Positions 22,688 through 35,495 of a stretch of DNA of 64,000 nt are shown here, piece by piece. The stretch is taken from NCBI GenBank assembly GCA_025331435.1, contig JAIWNI010000084.1:57722-121721 (forward strand). Direction: 5' to 3'. Within the stretch, counting starts at the first letter, position 1. Each line of letters begins with the position of its first letter. The position numbers and the translations under genes were made by a program. The notes beneath the pieces are model-generated. The model worked only from the letters and a program-made list of their open reading frames with translations. It ran no database searches and was not told the DNA's origin. This DNA is from Choanephora cucurbitarum (taxonomy: Eukaryota; Mucoromycota; Mucoromycetes; Mucorales; Choanephoraceae).

Positions 22688-24310
22688 CTGTATATTAATG
22701 ACACTTAAAGAGTAAAAAAAAAGCAAGAAAGAAAGGAGAGAGCAATAAAGCTGTATATCTGTATATTACATTGTGAAACTGAAACGCAAATTTTGCTTGT
22801 GTACGTTGATTATAAAAAAGAATTACAGTTTAACTCAAACAAAAATAGAATTGATTAATGGGCTATGTTTAGTGTGATCACTGACATTCTCATCACTTTC
22901 TGTTGTGTATATAGAAGAATTAAAAGGGCAAACTCTTCTTCTGGACAGAAGAAAAAAAAACATACAACACCAAACTAAGCGCAACAGCTTTGTCTTTATA
23001 TAGCTTTCGCAATGATGTTAGCTATTTATCTTTTTCTCACTTAAGCTCTCTATCATATCAAAATAATTTGCCTGATTCTATCATTGCATGTGACGTTAAC
23101 CCCTCACTATAAATGTGTCTTTCAATTAAGCAGTCTAAGATAAATTTGAGTATCTTTATTCCTTAGAAACCGTTGCCCTTCATTTGAGCAAGCTACTACA
23201 TCTGCAACTCAAAAGAGCCCTGGATTGTTTTGTTCAGACAAAATTTAATCATCACGGCTTCTCTGTTAAAATATATCAAGGTTTGTGAGTTTGACACTTT
23301 AACATTGAACATATGCAGTATTCGCTCGATTTAAGAGTGTTTGATTTAAGAGCATGCTCAATATAAGAGTGTAATCCTTCAACTCGAAAATCGCTTCAAG
23401 CGCTAAAATACCATTCGATTTAAGAGTATGCTAAATTTAAGAGTGTATTTCTCAAGAATATGCACACTCTTAAATAAAGCGACTATTGTACTTGTAACTG
23501 AAAAAGCACACAACTAGTTAAGCATGCCAAATTATGATCAGATCGCCCTGGCCCAATTGAAGTAGAACTATCGTAAACAGCTTAGAAGAGGATATACTTT
23601 TGCAGCTCTTAGATCAATCAAATTCGTCCCAAGTTCTTTATGATGAAAAAGGAGAGCTGCTCAATAAATCGCATTTGAAATCTCTTTTCAGCTGTTTATA
23701 ATGCCTTCAATTTCAGGCATTCACGCTTAGGCATAAGATAAAATAGAGTAATTCTTGAGCTGAGGATGACTTTCATACGCCAAGATTATTCACTTAAGTC
23801 GAATGGTTGCAATTATAAGGCACGCTTTTTTTTTTAGGAACCCGACATCATTTTGTCAAAAAGGTGTACAACTTTGTTCATTCTTTATCGAGTAGATACA
23901 TGTGTATCAGAAGAAACCAAATTGTATGTATTAACTAAAAAAAATGGATAAATGCAACGACAATGACCAATGTATGATTTGAGAGGCGAATGCTCAATTG
24001 TTGATAGCCTGGAGAATTATCTTTTTTTTTTTTTGTTAAACACATGATAGCCATTTGTTCAAACCAGAGATTTCCAAGTTTTTTGTGCACACATAATTGC
24101 TGGAATTAAATCTCAATAAGCTATCTCCTTTTCTTGCCTTCCCTCTTTCTTCCTCTTTCTTTTTAAAGAAAGTCTCGAGTGCGATATACATAAATATCAA
24201 TAGCTCTTTTTGAATAGAATTTAGTTGCTAGAGCTTTCTTTTTAAACAATACAAAACGTTATCTGTACGTCACTCTCTTATCCACAAAGTGCAAGAGAGA
24301 ATAAAGTAAT
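22688..24310. other. Intergenic region containing MITE copy 3
   Basis: About 1.6 kb without a supported coding region. It contains the short inverted-repeat element at 23316-23488. The last 150 bp before 24311 are CT-rich and probably carry the SEC7 promoter and leader. Confidence 0.5.
23316..23488 (-). mobile_element. Short inverted-repeat element (MITE), copy 3, full length, opposite orientation
   Basis: A 173-bp element, inverted relative to copies 1 and 2. The right end reads GCGACTATTG then TA. The left end, CAGTATTCGCTCGATTTAAG, is preceded by TG instead of TA. Its reverse complement carries six ACTCTTAAAT-like decamers and the palindrome CGCTTGAAGCG. It is nearly identical to copy 1 apart from 17 bp missing there. 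That closeness suggests fairly recent movement of this family. Confidence 0.82.
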
Positions 24311-27300
24311 ATGGTATCACCTACACCGTCATCTCCTAGACTTCCTCAGCAATCTTCGGTCACTTCAAGCAATGTCTTTATAATAAACGCCCTCGAAAAA
24401 ATAGCTTCTGCCAAAGAGGCAAAACGAAACAAAGATTTGAAAGACGCCGTAGAGGTGGCCCTAAGTAAGTTCCTTATTGTTTAAACTTTGATTTTCTAAA
24501 AACTTAACTCTCTAAAAAAATAGATTTGCTCAAGAATAAAGAAGCTGCACCAGAAGGACAAACTCGGTAAGTCTATCCTGTCAATAGGCAAAAGTCGCTA
24601 CTTACCGTCTTTTCTTTTGGATATAGTTCAACTGCCATTTTAGCAGCGCTTCAGCAAGCAATCGATACACGCTCAGCAAACCTTATGACAATTGCATTGG
24701 ACTGTCTTGGCAAATTTATTACATACAACTATGTAGCTGACATGGAGGACGAGGTTGCTCAATCGCAAGCAATGGAAAGAGTGGTTAACGGTATTTGTGA
24801 TTGTTTTATCGGTGAAGAGACAGACAAGAAGGTTCAATTGCAGATTATTAAGGTACGTGAAAAGAGAGTTGATGATCACTATGAAAAATGAGGCAATGCG
24901 GGTTTAACTCTGCTTCAAATAGGCTCTTTTGGATGCTGTTTATTCTACTAGCAACCCACTCCATTTGACAACTCTTTTGAAAGCAGTCAGAACAACATAC
25001 AACATCTTTTTATTGTCTCGTAACAACGATAATCAGAATGTGGCTCAAATTACTATGACACAAATGGTGGATCATATCTTTAGACGAGTGAAATCCAATC
25101 CAAATGTAATTCCAGAAAAAGAAGAGACAGAGCAAGTGGATGCAGAGCCTCAGGAGTATAGTGAAAGCAAGGAACAACCATCTCAAGAAGATAATGAACA
25201 GGACCAAGGAGAACAAAGCGAGCAAGGATCAGTAAATGAAGAGGAGCAGAATGTCAATACAGAAGAAACTCAACAGACAGAAGCCGAAAATGAAGTTGTT
25301 CCATCAACAAACAATGCTTCGGAAGAGACTGAAGGAGAGACTACAACTTATCAACAACAAATCATTGCAGAGGCTAATATGGCTCAGACAGAAATGAACC
25401 ACAAATTGCCTAGTGGAAGAAACAAGGACAACTATCAAGACTTTCTTAATGATACTGCCAATGTCTTTCAGGAGAACCAAGAGAATAACGGCACTATTGC
25501 TTCGCATGGAGACACACAACCACAATGCACAGCTGACGATAGAGGATCATTTGAGGATGAGCGCATTCAGAACGGCAGTGGATTCGAAACTGAAGCTGAC
25601 CTGTATATCAAGGATGCTATCTTGGTGTTCAGGGCACTTTGTAAATTGTCTAAGAAATCAATTCAGTCTGAGTGGGGAAACGATATGCGATCTTATTCTA
25701 TGCGTTCCAAGCTACTTTCACTTCACTTGATACTGACTATCATGATGTCTCACATGGATGTGTTTACTTCCGAAGACATCTTTTTCTCTTCAGATATTGC
25801 ATCAGGGCACCGAGCTAATCCTTTTATTTTGGAAGTAAAGCAATATCTATGCCCAAGCATTGGTCGAAATGCCTTTTCAGTTGTACCTCAAGTGTTCGAT
25901 ATCACACACGAAATTCTCTGGCGAATTGTTCAAGGACTTCGTGTCTATCTCAAGAACGAAATCGAAATTTTCCTGAAAGAAATCGTATTACGTATCTTGG
26001 AAATGCGCACAGCTTCCAATCAACAAAAGTTCTCGTTACTCAAGGGCGTATTGCGTATTTGCGAAGATCCTCAAACCTTGGTTGATATCTACTTGAATTA
26101 CGATTGTGACCGTGCTGCACTTGACAACATCTACGAACGTTTAGTGAATGTACTCTCTAAAATCACGACATCACATCACCAATCTACCAATGGAAAGGAC
26201 TTTGATAGTCATCCCGACCCTTTTTCAAGCGCACACGGTTCCCATGCTCATTCTTCAGTTGCCATTCCACCTCCCTTGACGACAGCGACTATTTTACATA
26301 CGGATAAACAAAATGCTCAAGCAGCTCTTCCCGAGTCAGCTATCCGATTCAAATCACTTGAGTGTTTGGTAGGTGTGCTGAGATCTTTAGTTGGATGGTA
26401 TGAGAACAATTCAGTCAGTATCACAGCTAGTGGCATGGGTGCTAACAGTCGACGAGAAGAAGACACACCTCGTGCAAGTGAGGATCAGGCATCTTCATCA
26501 CTCACAACATATTCAAACGCATCTTCCTCTCGACTTGGTATCAACAATGGTTCTACTGTTTCTACACCACCTACAATAGGTAGTAGCACACGATTGGATG
26601 ATCCTGAAGCATTTGAGAACTTAAAGCACAGAAAGCAGTTACTCCAAGAAGGTATTCGTCAATTCAATTGGAAGCCGGAAAAGGGTATTAATGCCTTAAG
26701 TAACAATGGATTTTTCAACCGAGACGATCCTCGTAGTGTGGCTAGATTTCTGCTGGAAACAGAAGGATTGAACAAGACCCAGATTGGTGAATTCTTAGGT
26801 GAAGGGTAAGGTTCTATCTGACAGAGACTGTTAAAAACATCGCATCTAAAATTCGTTCTTTCTTCTTTCAAGTGAAACTCGAAACATCACCATCATGCAT
26901 GCTTTTGTGGATGAACTCGATTTTTCTAATCAGAGTTTTGTTCAGGCATTACGTTCCTTCCTCCAAACTTTCCGATTACCTGGTGAAAGTCAGAAGATCG
27001 ATCGTTTTATGTTGAAGTTTGCTGAACGCTATGTTCATTTCAATCCAAATATTTTTGCTAATGCAGGTAAGCTATTTGTCATCACAACAACTTGCTTTAG
27101 TCATCTCATTTTCTCGTATTTTAGAAACTGCTTATGTGCTTGCCTACTCTGTTATCATGTTAAATACCGATCTTTACAATCCAGGCGTCAGAAGCAGAAT
27201 GACTTTAGAAGAATTCATCAGCAACAACCGTGGTATCAATGATAATGCAGATGTTCCTCGTGAAATCCTTGAAGACTTCTATCACGACATCGCCACTAAT

Positions 27301-30300
27301 GAAATCAGAATGCAAGATGAAGTGGATGTAGCCAAAGAGACAATTCTTACATCTTCAACCACTACATCAGGTGTCTTGGGCCTTACTTCTGGTCTTCAAA
27401 ACGCATTGGTCAGTGCTGGTATCACTCGCGATGCTCGTCGAGAGGCCTATCAGCAAGCTATTGAAGAAATAGGATCCAAGACAGAAGCCATGTTCAGCAA
27501 CATGTTAGCCAGCAGACGTCGGGCAGGTGAAAATGAAATGATCACTTTCTACGTTGCTTCCTATGTAGAACATATTCGACCCATGTTTGAAGTAGCATGG
27601 ATGGCCTTTTTGGCAGGTATCTCAAATCCTTTGCAAGAATCGGATGACCTCACAACAGTCAATCTATGTCTAGAGGGTTTCAAGAATGCCATTCGTATCA
27701 TCTGTCTTTTCCATACTGTGCAATCGGAAGACATGGATCTGCAAAGAGATGCCTTTGTGACCACATTAACCAAATTCACCTTCTTGACCAACTTGAACGA
27801 AATGAAACCAAAGAATGTGGAAGCTATTCGTACTTTGCTTGAGGTAGCAGCTGTTGATGGTAATTACTTGAAGGGCTCTTGGAAGGAGATTTTATCTACT
27901 GTAAGCCAGTTAGAGCAATTCCAGCTGATCACTAGTGGAGCTGAATCGATCAGTGGCCCTATGGGAGACGCGAATCGACGTACCAGTAATGTGAAGGCTT
28001 CTTCTGAATTTGGTCGACGAACATCTACTCTAGGCGGACGTGGAAGACTTATGAACCAAGCACGCAGTGGTACTCAACTCTCTTTGACAGAAGAAGTAGC
28101 ATCAGCTAGTTCTTCTCAATCTTTAGTTGTTGCAGTGGATCGCTTGTTTACTTCTACAGTGAACCTGAATGGCGTAAGTTGTTATTGATTGTTTTCGTAT
28201 TGTAAATTAACTTTGGGTACAGGAAGCTATTGTTGATTTTGTCCGAGCACTTTGCGAGACTTCTTGGGAAGAGATTGTCTCTTCAGCGCACATGGAACAT
28301 CCTCGTATGTACAGTCTACAGAAGCTTGTTGAGATCTCATACTATAACATGAACCGTATTCGTATGGAATGGTCCAATATCTGGGCCATCCTTGGTGAAT
28401 ACTATAATAAGGTCGGTTGCCAATCTAATTTCAATGTGGCCTTCTTTGCTCTGGACTCTTTGCGTCAGTTGGCCATGAAGTTCTTGGAGAAGGAAGAACT
28501 TCCTCATTTCAAGTTCCAAAAGGATTTCTTGATGCCTTTCCGAGAGATCCTTGCTAATAACCCAGATGTCGCCATCAAGGATATGGTGTTACGTTGTTTG
28601 TTACAGATGATCCAAGCAAGAGCACATCATTTGAAATCAGGTTGGAAGACCATGCTCTCTGTATTCGCTACTGGTGCTTATGAATCATCTGAATCGATTG
28701 TACATATGACATTTGATATTGTTCGCAGCGTGACGAATGAGCGTTTTGGCGATATTGTGTCTAATGGTACATTCCCTGACTATGTTTCTTGTCTTGTCGA
28801 GTTTTCCAAAAACCAAAAATTCCAAAAAATCAGCTTGCCTGCTCTCGATATGATCAAAGGCACTATCCCAAAGATGCTGGACATCACCAACAAGAGTACG
28901 CCTCTTGAGATCAATGATGTGCATGCTTCTTCTCTTTCTACCATGCAAGCTTCGGGTGATGATTTCCTCATCAAGTTCTGGTTTGCTGTTCTCTATGGTC
29001 TCAAGGAAGTTGTCATGCAGAGTGACGATGTAGAAGTACGCAAGCGTGCTCTTGTCTATCTTTTTGAAACCCTCAAGAAACATGGTCATACTTTCACCCC
29101 AGAATTTTGGACTACTATCTCTCGTCAAATCGTATTCCCCTTATTTGATGATCTGAAGAGTGGTGGTAATTTCAATGCCAAGCGACATATGACTGCCGAA
29201 GATTTGAGCGTCTGGCTATCGACTACCATGATTGAAGCTTTGCGCAATGTTGTTGATCTATATACCTTTTATTTTGACAAGATGAAGGACATGATGGAAC
29301 ACGTCTTGGGACTTTTTGCTATGTGCATCATCCAAGGTAAGATTGATTTTGTGGACCAAATGATAGAGATACTCATATCCAAACCAAGATAACGATACAC
29401 TTGCTGATATTGGTTGTGAATGCCTCGATCAGTACATTGAGGCTAATGTTGAAAAGTTTGATGACAATTGCTGGAACTTGATTACTAAAACCTTCACTCA
29501 TTTGTTCGAAAAGACAACAGCGAATGGATTGTTTGAGGATACAGAGGATTTAGTTGAACGCCTAAAGTCATTTTCCAACACAAACGACACTCAACCTTCT
29601 GACTTTGGTATCAGTGAAGAGCGACAAACCAACTTTCAGCAGGTCATCATCAAGTGTGTGTTACAGTTGATGTTGATTCAAACTGTCAATGGCTTACTTG
29701 GCAAAGACTCTGTCTATTTTGCTTACCCAGCATCTCATCTTATGGTCCTCATGGATTGTCTTGGTCGATCATTCCATTTTGCCAAACGATTCAATGCTAA
29801 CAATGATCTTAGAATGGCTCTGTTTCGATTTGGTAAGTAAGACTCCTCTAAAAAAAAAAAGAATGTATAATCACAATTCTTGAAACAGGTTTTATGAAGC
29901 AACTTCCTAATCTACTAAAGCAAGAGACATACAGTGGTGGATGTTATGTTTCCGTCCTTATGCGCATGTACGCCAATCTGGAGAACATCAATGATCGAGA
30001 CGATAAACGAGAAGAGATTGAGAAAATATTGATACCTTTATGTAATGAAATTTTCACGCTCTATGCTGAGCTAGATCAAGAGACAAAGCCAAAGAATATT
30101 GCTGCATGGACACCTGTGGTAGTGAACATCCTTAATGGTCTGTCACAGTTACAAGATGAAGACTTTTTGCGACATGTACCAAGGTTTTATCTTCCTTCGG
30201 TTGAATTGCTGGGTCAAGAAAGCCTGTTGCCTGAAATCCGTGTTGCCTTGAGAACATTATTGATTCGAGTAGGATCTGCTTATCATATAACAGCGTCAAA

Positions 30301-30304
30301 GTAA
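24311..30304 (+). CDS. SEC7: ARF guanine-nucleotide exchange factor, SEC7/BIG family
   Basis: Nine exons (24311-24464, 24524-24566, 24627-24852, 24923-26805, 26873-27066, 27125-28173, 28223-29336, 29389-29832, 29889-30304) give about 1,840 residues. It activates ARF GTPases at the trans-Golgi. An N-terminal DCB region (ALDCLGKFITYNY) is followed by an acidic low-complexity stretch, a HUS region near 25600-26150, and the Sec7 catalytic domain. The catalytic domain runs LLQEGIRQFNWKPEKG, FLLETEGLNKTQIGEFLGEG, FRLPGESQKIDRFMLKFAERY and VIMLNTDLYNPGV. C-terminal HDS-type helical repeats follow. Both the glutamate-finger motif (FLGEG) and the hydrophobic-groove motif are present. All introns are 49-70 bp and frame-preserving. 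The size and domain order match fungal Sec7p and animal BIG1/2. Confidence 0.93.
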
Positions 30305-30676
30305 TGGTCACAAAACACTTTATAATAAAAGCAACTTTATTTAATCTCTCTTTACTTGGAAATGTGGTGTAACATAGTAATGGACGGTCCTAAAAAAGGA
30401 AACGATGACAACAATTGGCTGATATTGACAATCTATCCAGTACATCATAAAACAGCCATTGAAAAACACTGAAGCAAAAATAAAATGTTGCTACTAGATC
30501 CATGATAATTCTCACTCTATCCATTCATCTTGACTGAGTGCAAAAAAAGAAGACATATATCATTCATCAAAGCAGCATTTTTTATTATTTTTCAGCCTGC
30601 TGACTTTATTTCTTGTTGATTTAAGCGGCTACAACTGCCTTTTTTTTTTCTTTTTTTTTTCTGCTTTATCTTCAAA
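30305..30676. other. Short intergenic region, SEC7 to SAC2-like gene
   Basis: About 370 bp, AT-rich, with T-rich pyrimidine tracts just before the ATG at 30677. It must carry the SEC7 3' end and the promoter of the next gene. No ORF is seen. Confidence 0.5.
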
Positions 30677-33262
30677 ATGCACTGTATCTCTGAAAAAGTG
30701 GATATCCAAACCAATGAGGTTCTACCACTCTATATCACAAACCACTCTTTTATCTTGAAGAAAAAAGAAGACAACTACTTGGAAATTCTATTTGAAGGAC
30801 AAAAAATGATAGAAAAAGGTTAATATAGGTAAAAAAGAGGATACATACCTCTTCTTTGCAAAAAAAAAAAAAAAAAGAGAGCATAAACTAGAGCTGATTA
30901 CCAAAAAAAAATATTGTTTTAGATAGCATTGATTCAAAAGAAATCATTCAACAGTATGATATCTATGGTGTTCTTGGTTTTATAGAAGCATTCAAAGGTA
31001 AGATGGAGTCCCTCCCGAAAGTCAAAACAGCCTGACTTATGCAATCGTAGGAAAGTACATGCTTGTCATTACCTCTGTACAACTACGTGGTCATTTAATG
31101 GGTCATCCCGTTTATGTCATTGACGGTATAAGCTGTCTGAGTTTGGATGCTTCAAAGGCATGTCAACAGCTGGATCTCAAAGTAAGTGATGTTTTCCTAA
31201 TGTTACTCTTTTTTTTTTTTAAATCATTGTTTGTGGGAGAATAGGTGATTGAACATAGTGTTGAGCAGGAAGTAGAGGAAAGAAGAGAATCAGAGGGTTT
31301 GGAAAGTCCAAAAGAACCTACAGAGCAGGTGCGCCCTGTTCAATTGACACATTCCAATTCGTTCATGACTCGTATCAAACAGACGTTTTCTTCAAAACAA
31401 ACCAAGGATCCAGAACAGATTTTGTTTGAACATCAACAACAACATCAACAAGAAGAACTCTTGTCGGCATTAAAGCAAGAAGAAGTCATCACAGCCACAT
31501 CTAATCTATCCTCTTCTTCTTCTCTTGTTCAAAATGAAGAAGAAGAAGATTTGGTTGATGATGAGGACAATGCATTAGAACAACGCTTGTTGAGACAAGT
31601 GACTGAAATGTTTAGTAAATCTATGTTTTTGTATTCCAACAGTTGCGGTAACTACCAGTAGATAGTATCTGCTCCTTTGCATACACTAATTTCAAACGGT
31701 TCAAGATATTACAAATAGCTTCCAAAGGTCCTACGATAAAAGTAAACAGCAGGACTCATACGACGATCCCAAAGTGCCTCTCTGTCAAAAAGTGGATAAG
31801 CGATTTTGGTGGAATGAACATCTTTCTCGAGACTTCTTGGATCAAAAGGTTATAGAAAAAAAAAAGAGCTGTTATCGAGAAACTCATTCCCCTTATGTTG
31901 CTTGGTTTAGATGGATCAATGGGTAGTACCTGTCATGCAAGGTACATTGCAGATTGAACCGTGTCATATAGAAGGTTACGTGTTTGATTTTGTTTTGATA
32001 TCCAGAAGAAGTAGAGAAAGAGCAGGTAAAGCATGCGTTGGATAAGAAATAGAAGTTAGATAGCTTATTCCATAGGATAAAAAAAAGGTATGCGGTATCA
32101 ACGAAGAGGTATCAACGAAGATGGACAGGTAGCCAATTTTGTAGAAACAGAACAATGTATCATTTTCAAGGTAAAAAGAATTGAAAGACAAGTCTATGAA
32201 CAAACTAAAAAGGGGCTTCTATATTTTCTAGAGAGATCAAGTAAATCATGTAGCTGCATTTGTTCAGACAAGAGGATCTAGTAAGCATCAGAGCGTATTC
32301 ACGATAGCTCCTACACTAACCTCTATCTGTAGTTCCTGTCTTCTGGAGTCAATCCCCTTACAGTCTTCATCCTATACCTGTCCTTGATCGCTCCGAACAG
32401 GAAAATCATAAGGCATTTGAAAAGCATTTCGAGACACAAGAAGATTATTATGGTAAACAGATTTTGGTCAACCTTACTGAACTATTGGGACGAGAAGCTA
32501 TTGTTGGATCAGAATATCGCAAACATGTAGAAGAATTAGCAGATCCCAACATCAAGTAAGTGCATGTGTAGAGGGGTACAAGCATGTATCTATGTTTGAC
32601 CGTTTGATCCATATTAGATATGTTGAATTTGATTTTCATAAAGAGACAAAAGGCATGAAGTTTGAGAATATCAGCAAGTTAAGTAAGAGTCTTCATGATG
32701 ACCTGTTCAAGATGCAGTAAAGTACTTTTTTTGGATCATTCAATTGCTTATTTGAATCACCAACACCTTCCCTTTTCGGAATTGACTTTAGATACTTTTG
32801 GGAAACGGATGTACAAAAAGAGAATGAACCTAATGTCTATTGTAGACAAACAGGTGTCTTTAGAACTGTAAGTCCGAATTCTTTAAAAGCAATACAAGCT
32901 AGATGTACTCACTTTTTGTCATTACTAGAATTGTATGGATTGTTTGGATCGTACCAATGTTGTACAGGTAAGAGTATAACCAAGTTCATCTTCTCTTGAC
33001 ACCTAACTCCTCAGTCACTAGAGTGCCTTTGGAAGAAGTGTACTTAATTTACAATTGATGCGATTTGGTATCTCTGAATATCCAGAACAAGGCATCAAGT
33101 ATTACGATGGATTTGAACGTATCTTCAATAATGGTATGAATGGACACAAAAAAAAAAGAAGCAATAGCTAAGATTCATCTTTTTTTTTAGTATGGGCTAA
33201 TAATGGTGATATGATTTCAAGAATGTACGCAGGCACAAGTGCTCTAAAGGGTGATTTCACTA

Positions 33263-33301
<39 letters not shown>

Positions 33302-34340
33302 TAAAATCAGACATCATATCAACATCCTAATTTCCTTTCTCAGAACTGGCAAGCGAAACATTACAGGCATGATGAACGATGCCTCTAATTCATTAGCAAG
33401 AATGTATTTCAACACCATTAAAGATTTCTGGCGACAGGCAACTGTAGATTATATTCTTGGTTATCATAAAGTGGAGATTTTCCGACATGTACCTCAAAGT
33501 ACCAATATGTCTGCTGAACCTGGTCTTGAAAGAAGATGGGCAAAGATTCGATCCAATGCAAGTAAAGTCATAAAGCTATAGAATGGATTGTTTATCTTAC
33601 TTATTGTATTCTACAAGTTGATATCAGTAGTGAAATTGTGGTTGCAGATGATGAAACTCGATTGGCAGGCTGGACACTTTTATCACCTACAGATGTATCG
33701 AATGCAAGGTAAAACAAACCCCCTCCATTGACTGTCCTTATGGCTAATCTAGTATATCATTAGGAAATTTGAAGAAAAGGTAGTCCTTTTGACTGAAAAG
33801 GCTTTGTATATCTGTAGCTATAACTATGATCTTGAGAAAGTGATTCAGTTCAAACGACTGGCACTCAAGACGATTCACTCAATTCAAATGGGAGAATACA
33901 TTCTCTCCTCACTGACACCTGCCTCTAGATCAGAAGATCAGAACTATGGTATGATCCTAAGACATTCTACTGATGGAGAACTTGTTCGCTGGAATACAGG
34001 CAGCATTCATAATCTTAGCTTGGTGGATATCAACATTGATCCAAAAGAAGAAGAAGAAAATGAGGATGAAGAGAGTCAAGCACTGGCCACATTAGAACAA
34101 GATGATGTGGTCATCTTTAAGGCTGTACGTTATAATGTACTAGGTGAACTCGATGGTGAAGTGGAGACCTGTAAAGAACAGATCAAGGCTATTGTGAGAG
34201 AAATAGCCAAGGCAACAGGCCATATGGAAGATGCTGATTTCATCATTCATAAGCCTATCATCAGTCTAGAACAAGCACAAAAGACAGATGGTATCTTTAA
34301 AAAGATGGGCTATCGACTTAAACAGGCCATCTGGATGTAA
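30677..34340 (+). CDS. SAC2/INPP5F-like phosphoinositide phosphatase (Sac + hSac2 domains)
   Basis: Many short exons separated by 50-80 bp introns, starting MHCISEKVDIQTNE. The Sac domain is recognisable in order: GVLGFIEAFKGKYMLVIT, FLYSNSCDITNSFQRSY, WWNEHLSRDF, RRSRERAG and the catalytic P-loop NCMDCLDRTNVV. The P-loop contains the CX5R(T/S) signature and looks intact. A C-terminal hSac2-type module follows (VVLLTEKALYICSYNYDLEKV). Sac plus hSac2 is the arrangement of INPP5F/Sac2, a PI(4)P phosphatase of endocytic and recycling membranes. An unusual Gln/Glu-rich insertion occupies about 31245-31600. One intron contains a 34-base A run. The stop lies 12 bp from the stop of the convergent hydrolase gene. 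Confidence 0.85.
33266..33299 (+). repeat. 34-base poly(A) run inside an intron
   Basis: Uninterrupted A34 begins right after the donor GT of an intron of the SAC2-like gene. It is by far the longest homopolymer in the window. It may be a genuine hypervariable tract or an assembly/sequencing length error. Confidence 0.9.
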
Positions 34341-34352
34341 TAAACAAGTGTT

Positions 34353-35442
34353 TTATTTGACTCTCTTTGAAGCATGCGTGAAATGAGTGTCTATCAAATG
34401 ATTGTAACGCACAGGCTGTTCACCAGGCAAACTATGACCACTGCCCTCAAAGATCTCAATAGGGCATTCAAGGACACGACTGAGATGATATGAGTTCTTG
34501 GGATTGACTAGATTGTCCCAGGTACCAGTGACGACCAGACAAGGTATACCAGCTGCCTTGATCTTCAAGAGTCGTTCATCCGATACATAGTGGCGAAGAC
34601 AGGCGGCTGTCTGACCCAGATTGCCTGTCAATGTCTGAGGCCGAGAACGATCCAGACGGGCCAAGAAGAGAGAGATGGACATGTCTCGGTTGGTTTCGAA
34701 TTGAACGAAATCAGGTTCGGTAGGTTTACTGTCTAGCCATGATTGAGGATAGACTAGTTCTAATGCGAGACCAATTCGATTCTTTGGATCTGACATGAGC
34801 ATCATACGAGGTAAAGTGGTTACTGCTTTCCACTATACAAAAAAAAAAAAAAAAGCAATAAGCTATCGAGCTATACTATCATTAGTGTATCTATCGTTTT
34901 TACAGGTGGTATTTGTCGACCTGAGGTTGTGCTGGTAAGGACCAGAGAACAAAAACGGTCAGGCCAAGTAGAGACAAGTTCAAGTGCAATCATACCACCC
35001 ATAGAGATGCCATCGACATGCACCTTGTCTTTCCAGCCCAAGTGGTCCATCAGGTCAATGACATCATGAGCCATTTGAGATGTACTAATGCTTGTTATTA
35101 GACGCTTATTTATTTCAATTACACACACACACACTTACCTGTAGAGTCCCTTGGGTGCATCCGATAGACCCATACCACGATTTTCAAATATCAAGACAGT
35201 GTATTTGCCTGTCTCGGCTAAATATTTAGTTTGCTTTTCCCAATTTAAACAAGAAGCATTCAAGCCTATGATTCTATTGGTTTATGCAATTGTTGTTTTG
35301 AATTTATTTTCCTTTTACCCATGATGAGCACGACATGCTGAGGTCCATCGCCATGAAGTTCATAATAGATCTTCACAGGTGGATCTTGACGACCTTTGGC
35401 TACTTCAATATAGCCATTGGATTTCATACTTGATAACGACAT
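34353..35442 (-). CDS. Alpha/beta hydrolase
   Basis: Four minus-strand exons starting at the ATG at 35442 (MSLSSMKSNGYIEV). The fold is marked by an oxyanion-hole region (HVVLIMG), ENRGMGLSD, the nucleophile elbow GISMGGM, a candidate acid in TGTWDNLVNPKNS, and the catalytic His in EGSGHSLPGE. The triad therefore looks complete. The substrate is not predictable; the closest general type is the soluble epoxide-hydrolase/ester-hydrolase-like group of about 300 residues. No signal peptide is seen, so it is probably cytosolic. It starts only 53 bp after the VPS29 stop on the same strand and converges on the SAC2-like gene with 12 bp between stops. Confidence 0.82.
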
Positions 35443-35495
35443 GGCAATAAAAATAAAGGAAAAAATAATAATAATTAAAAAACAGTGTGAATTTA

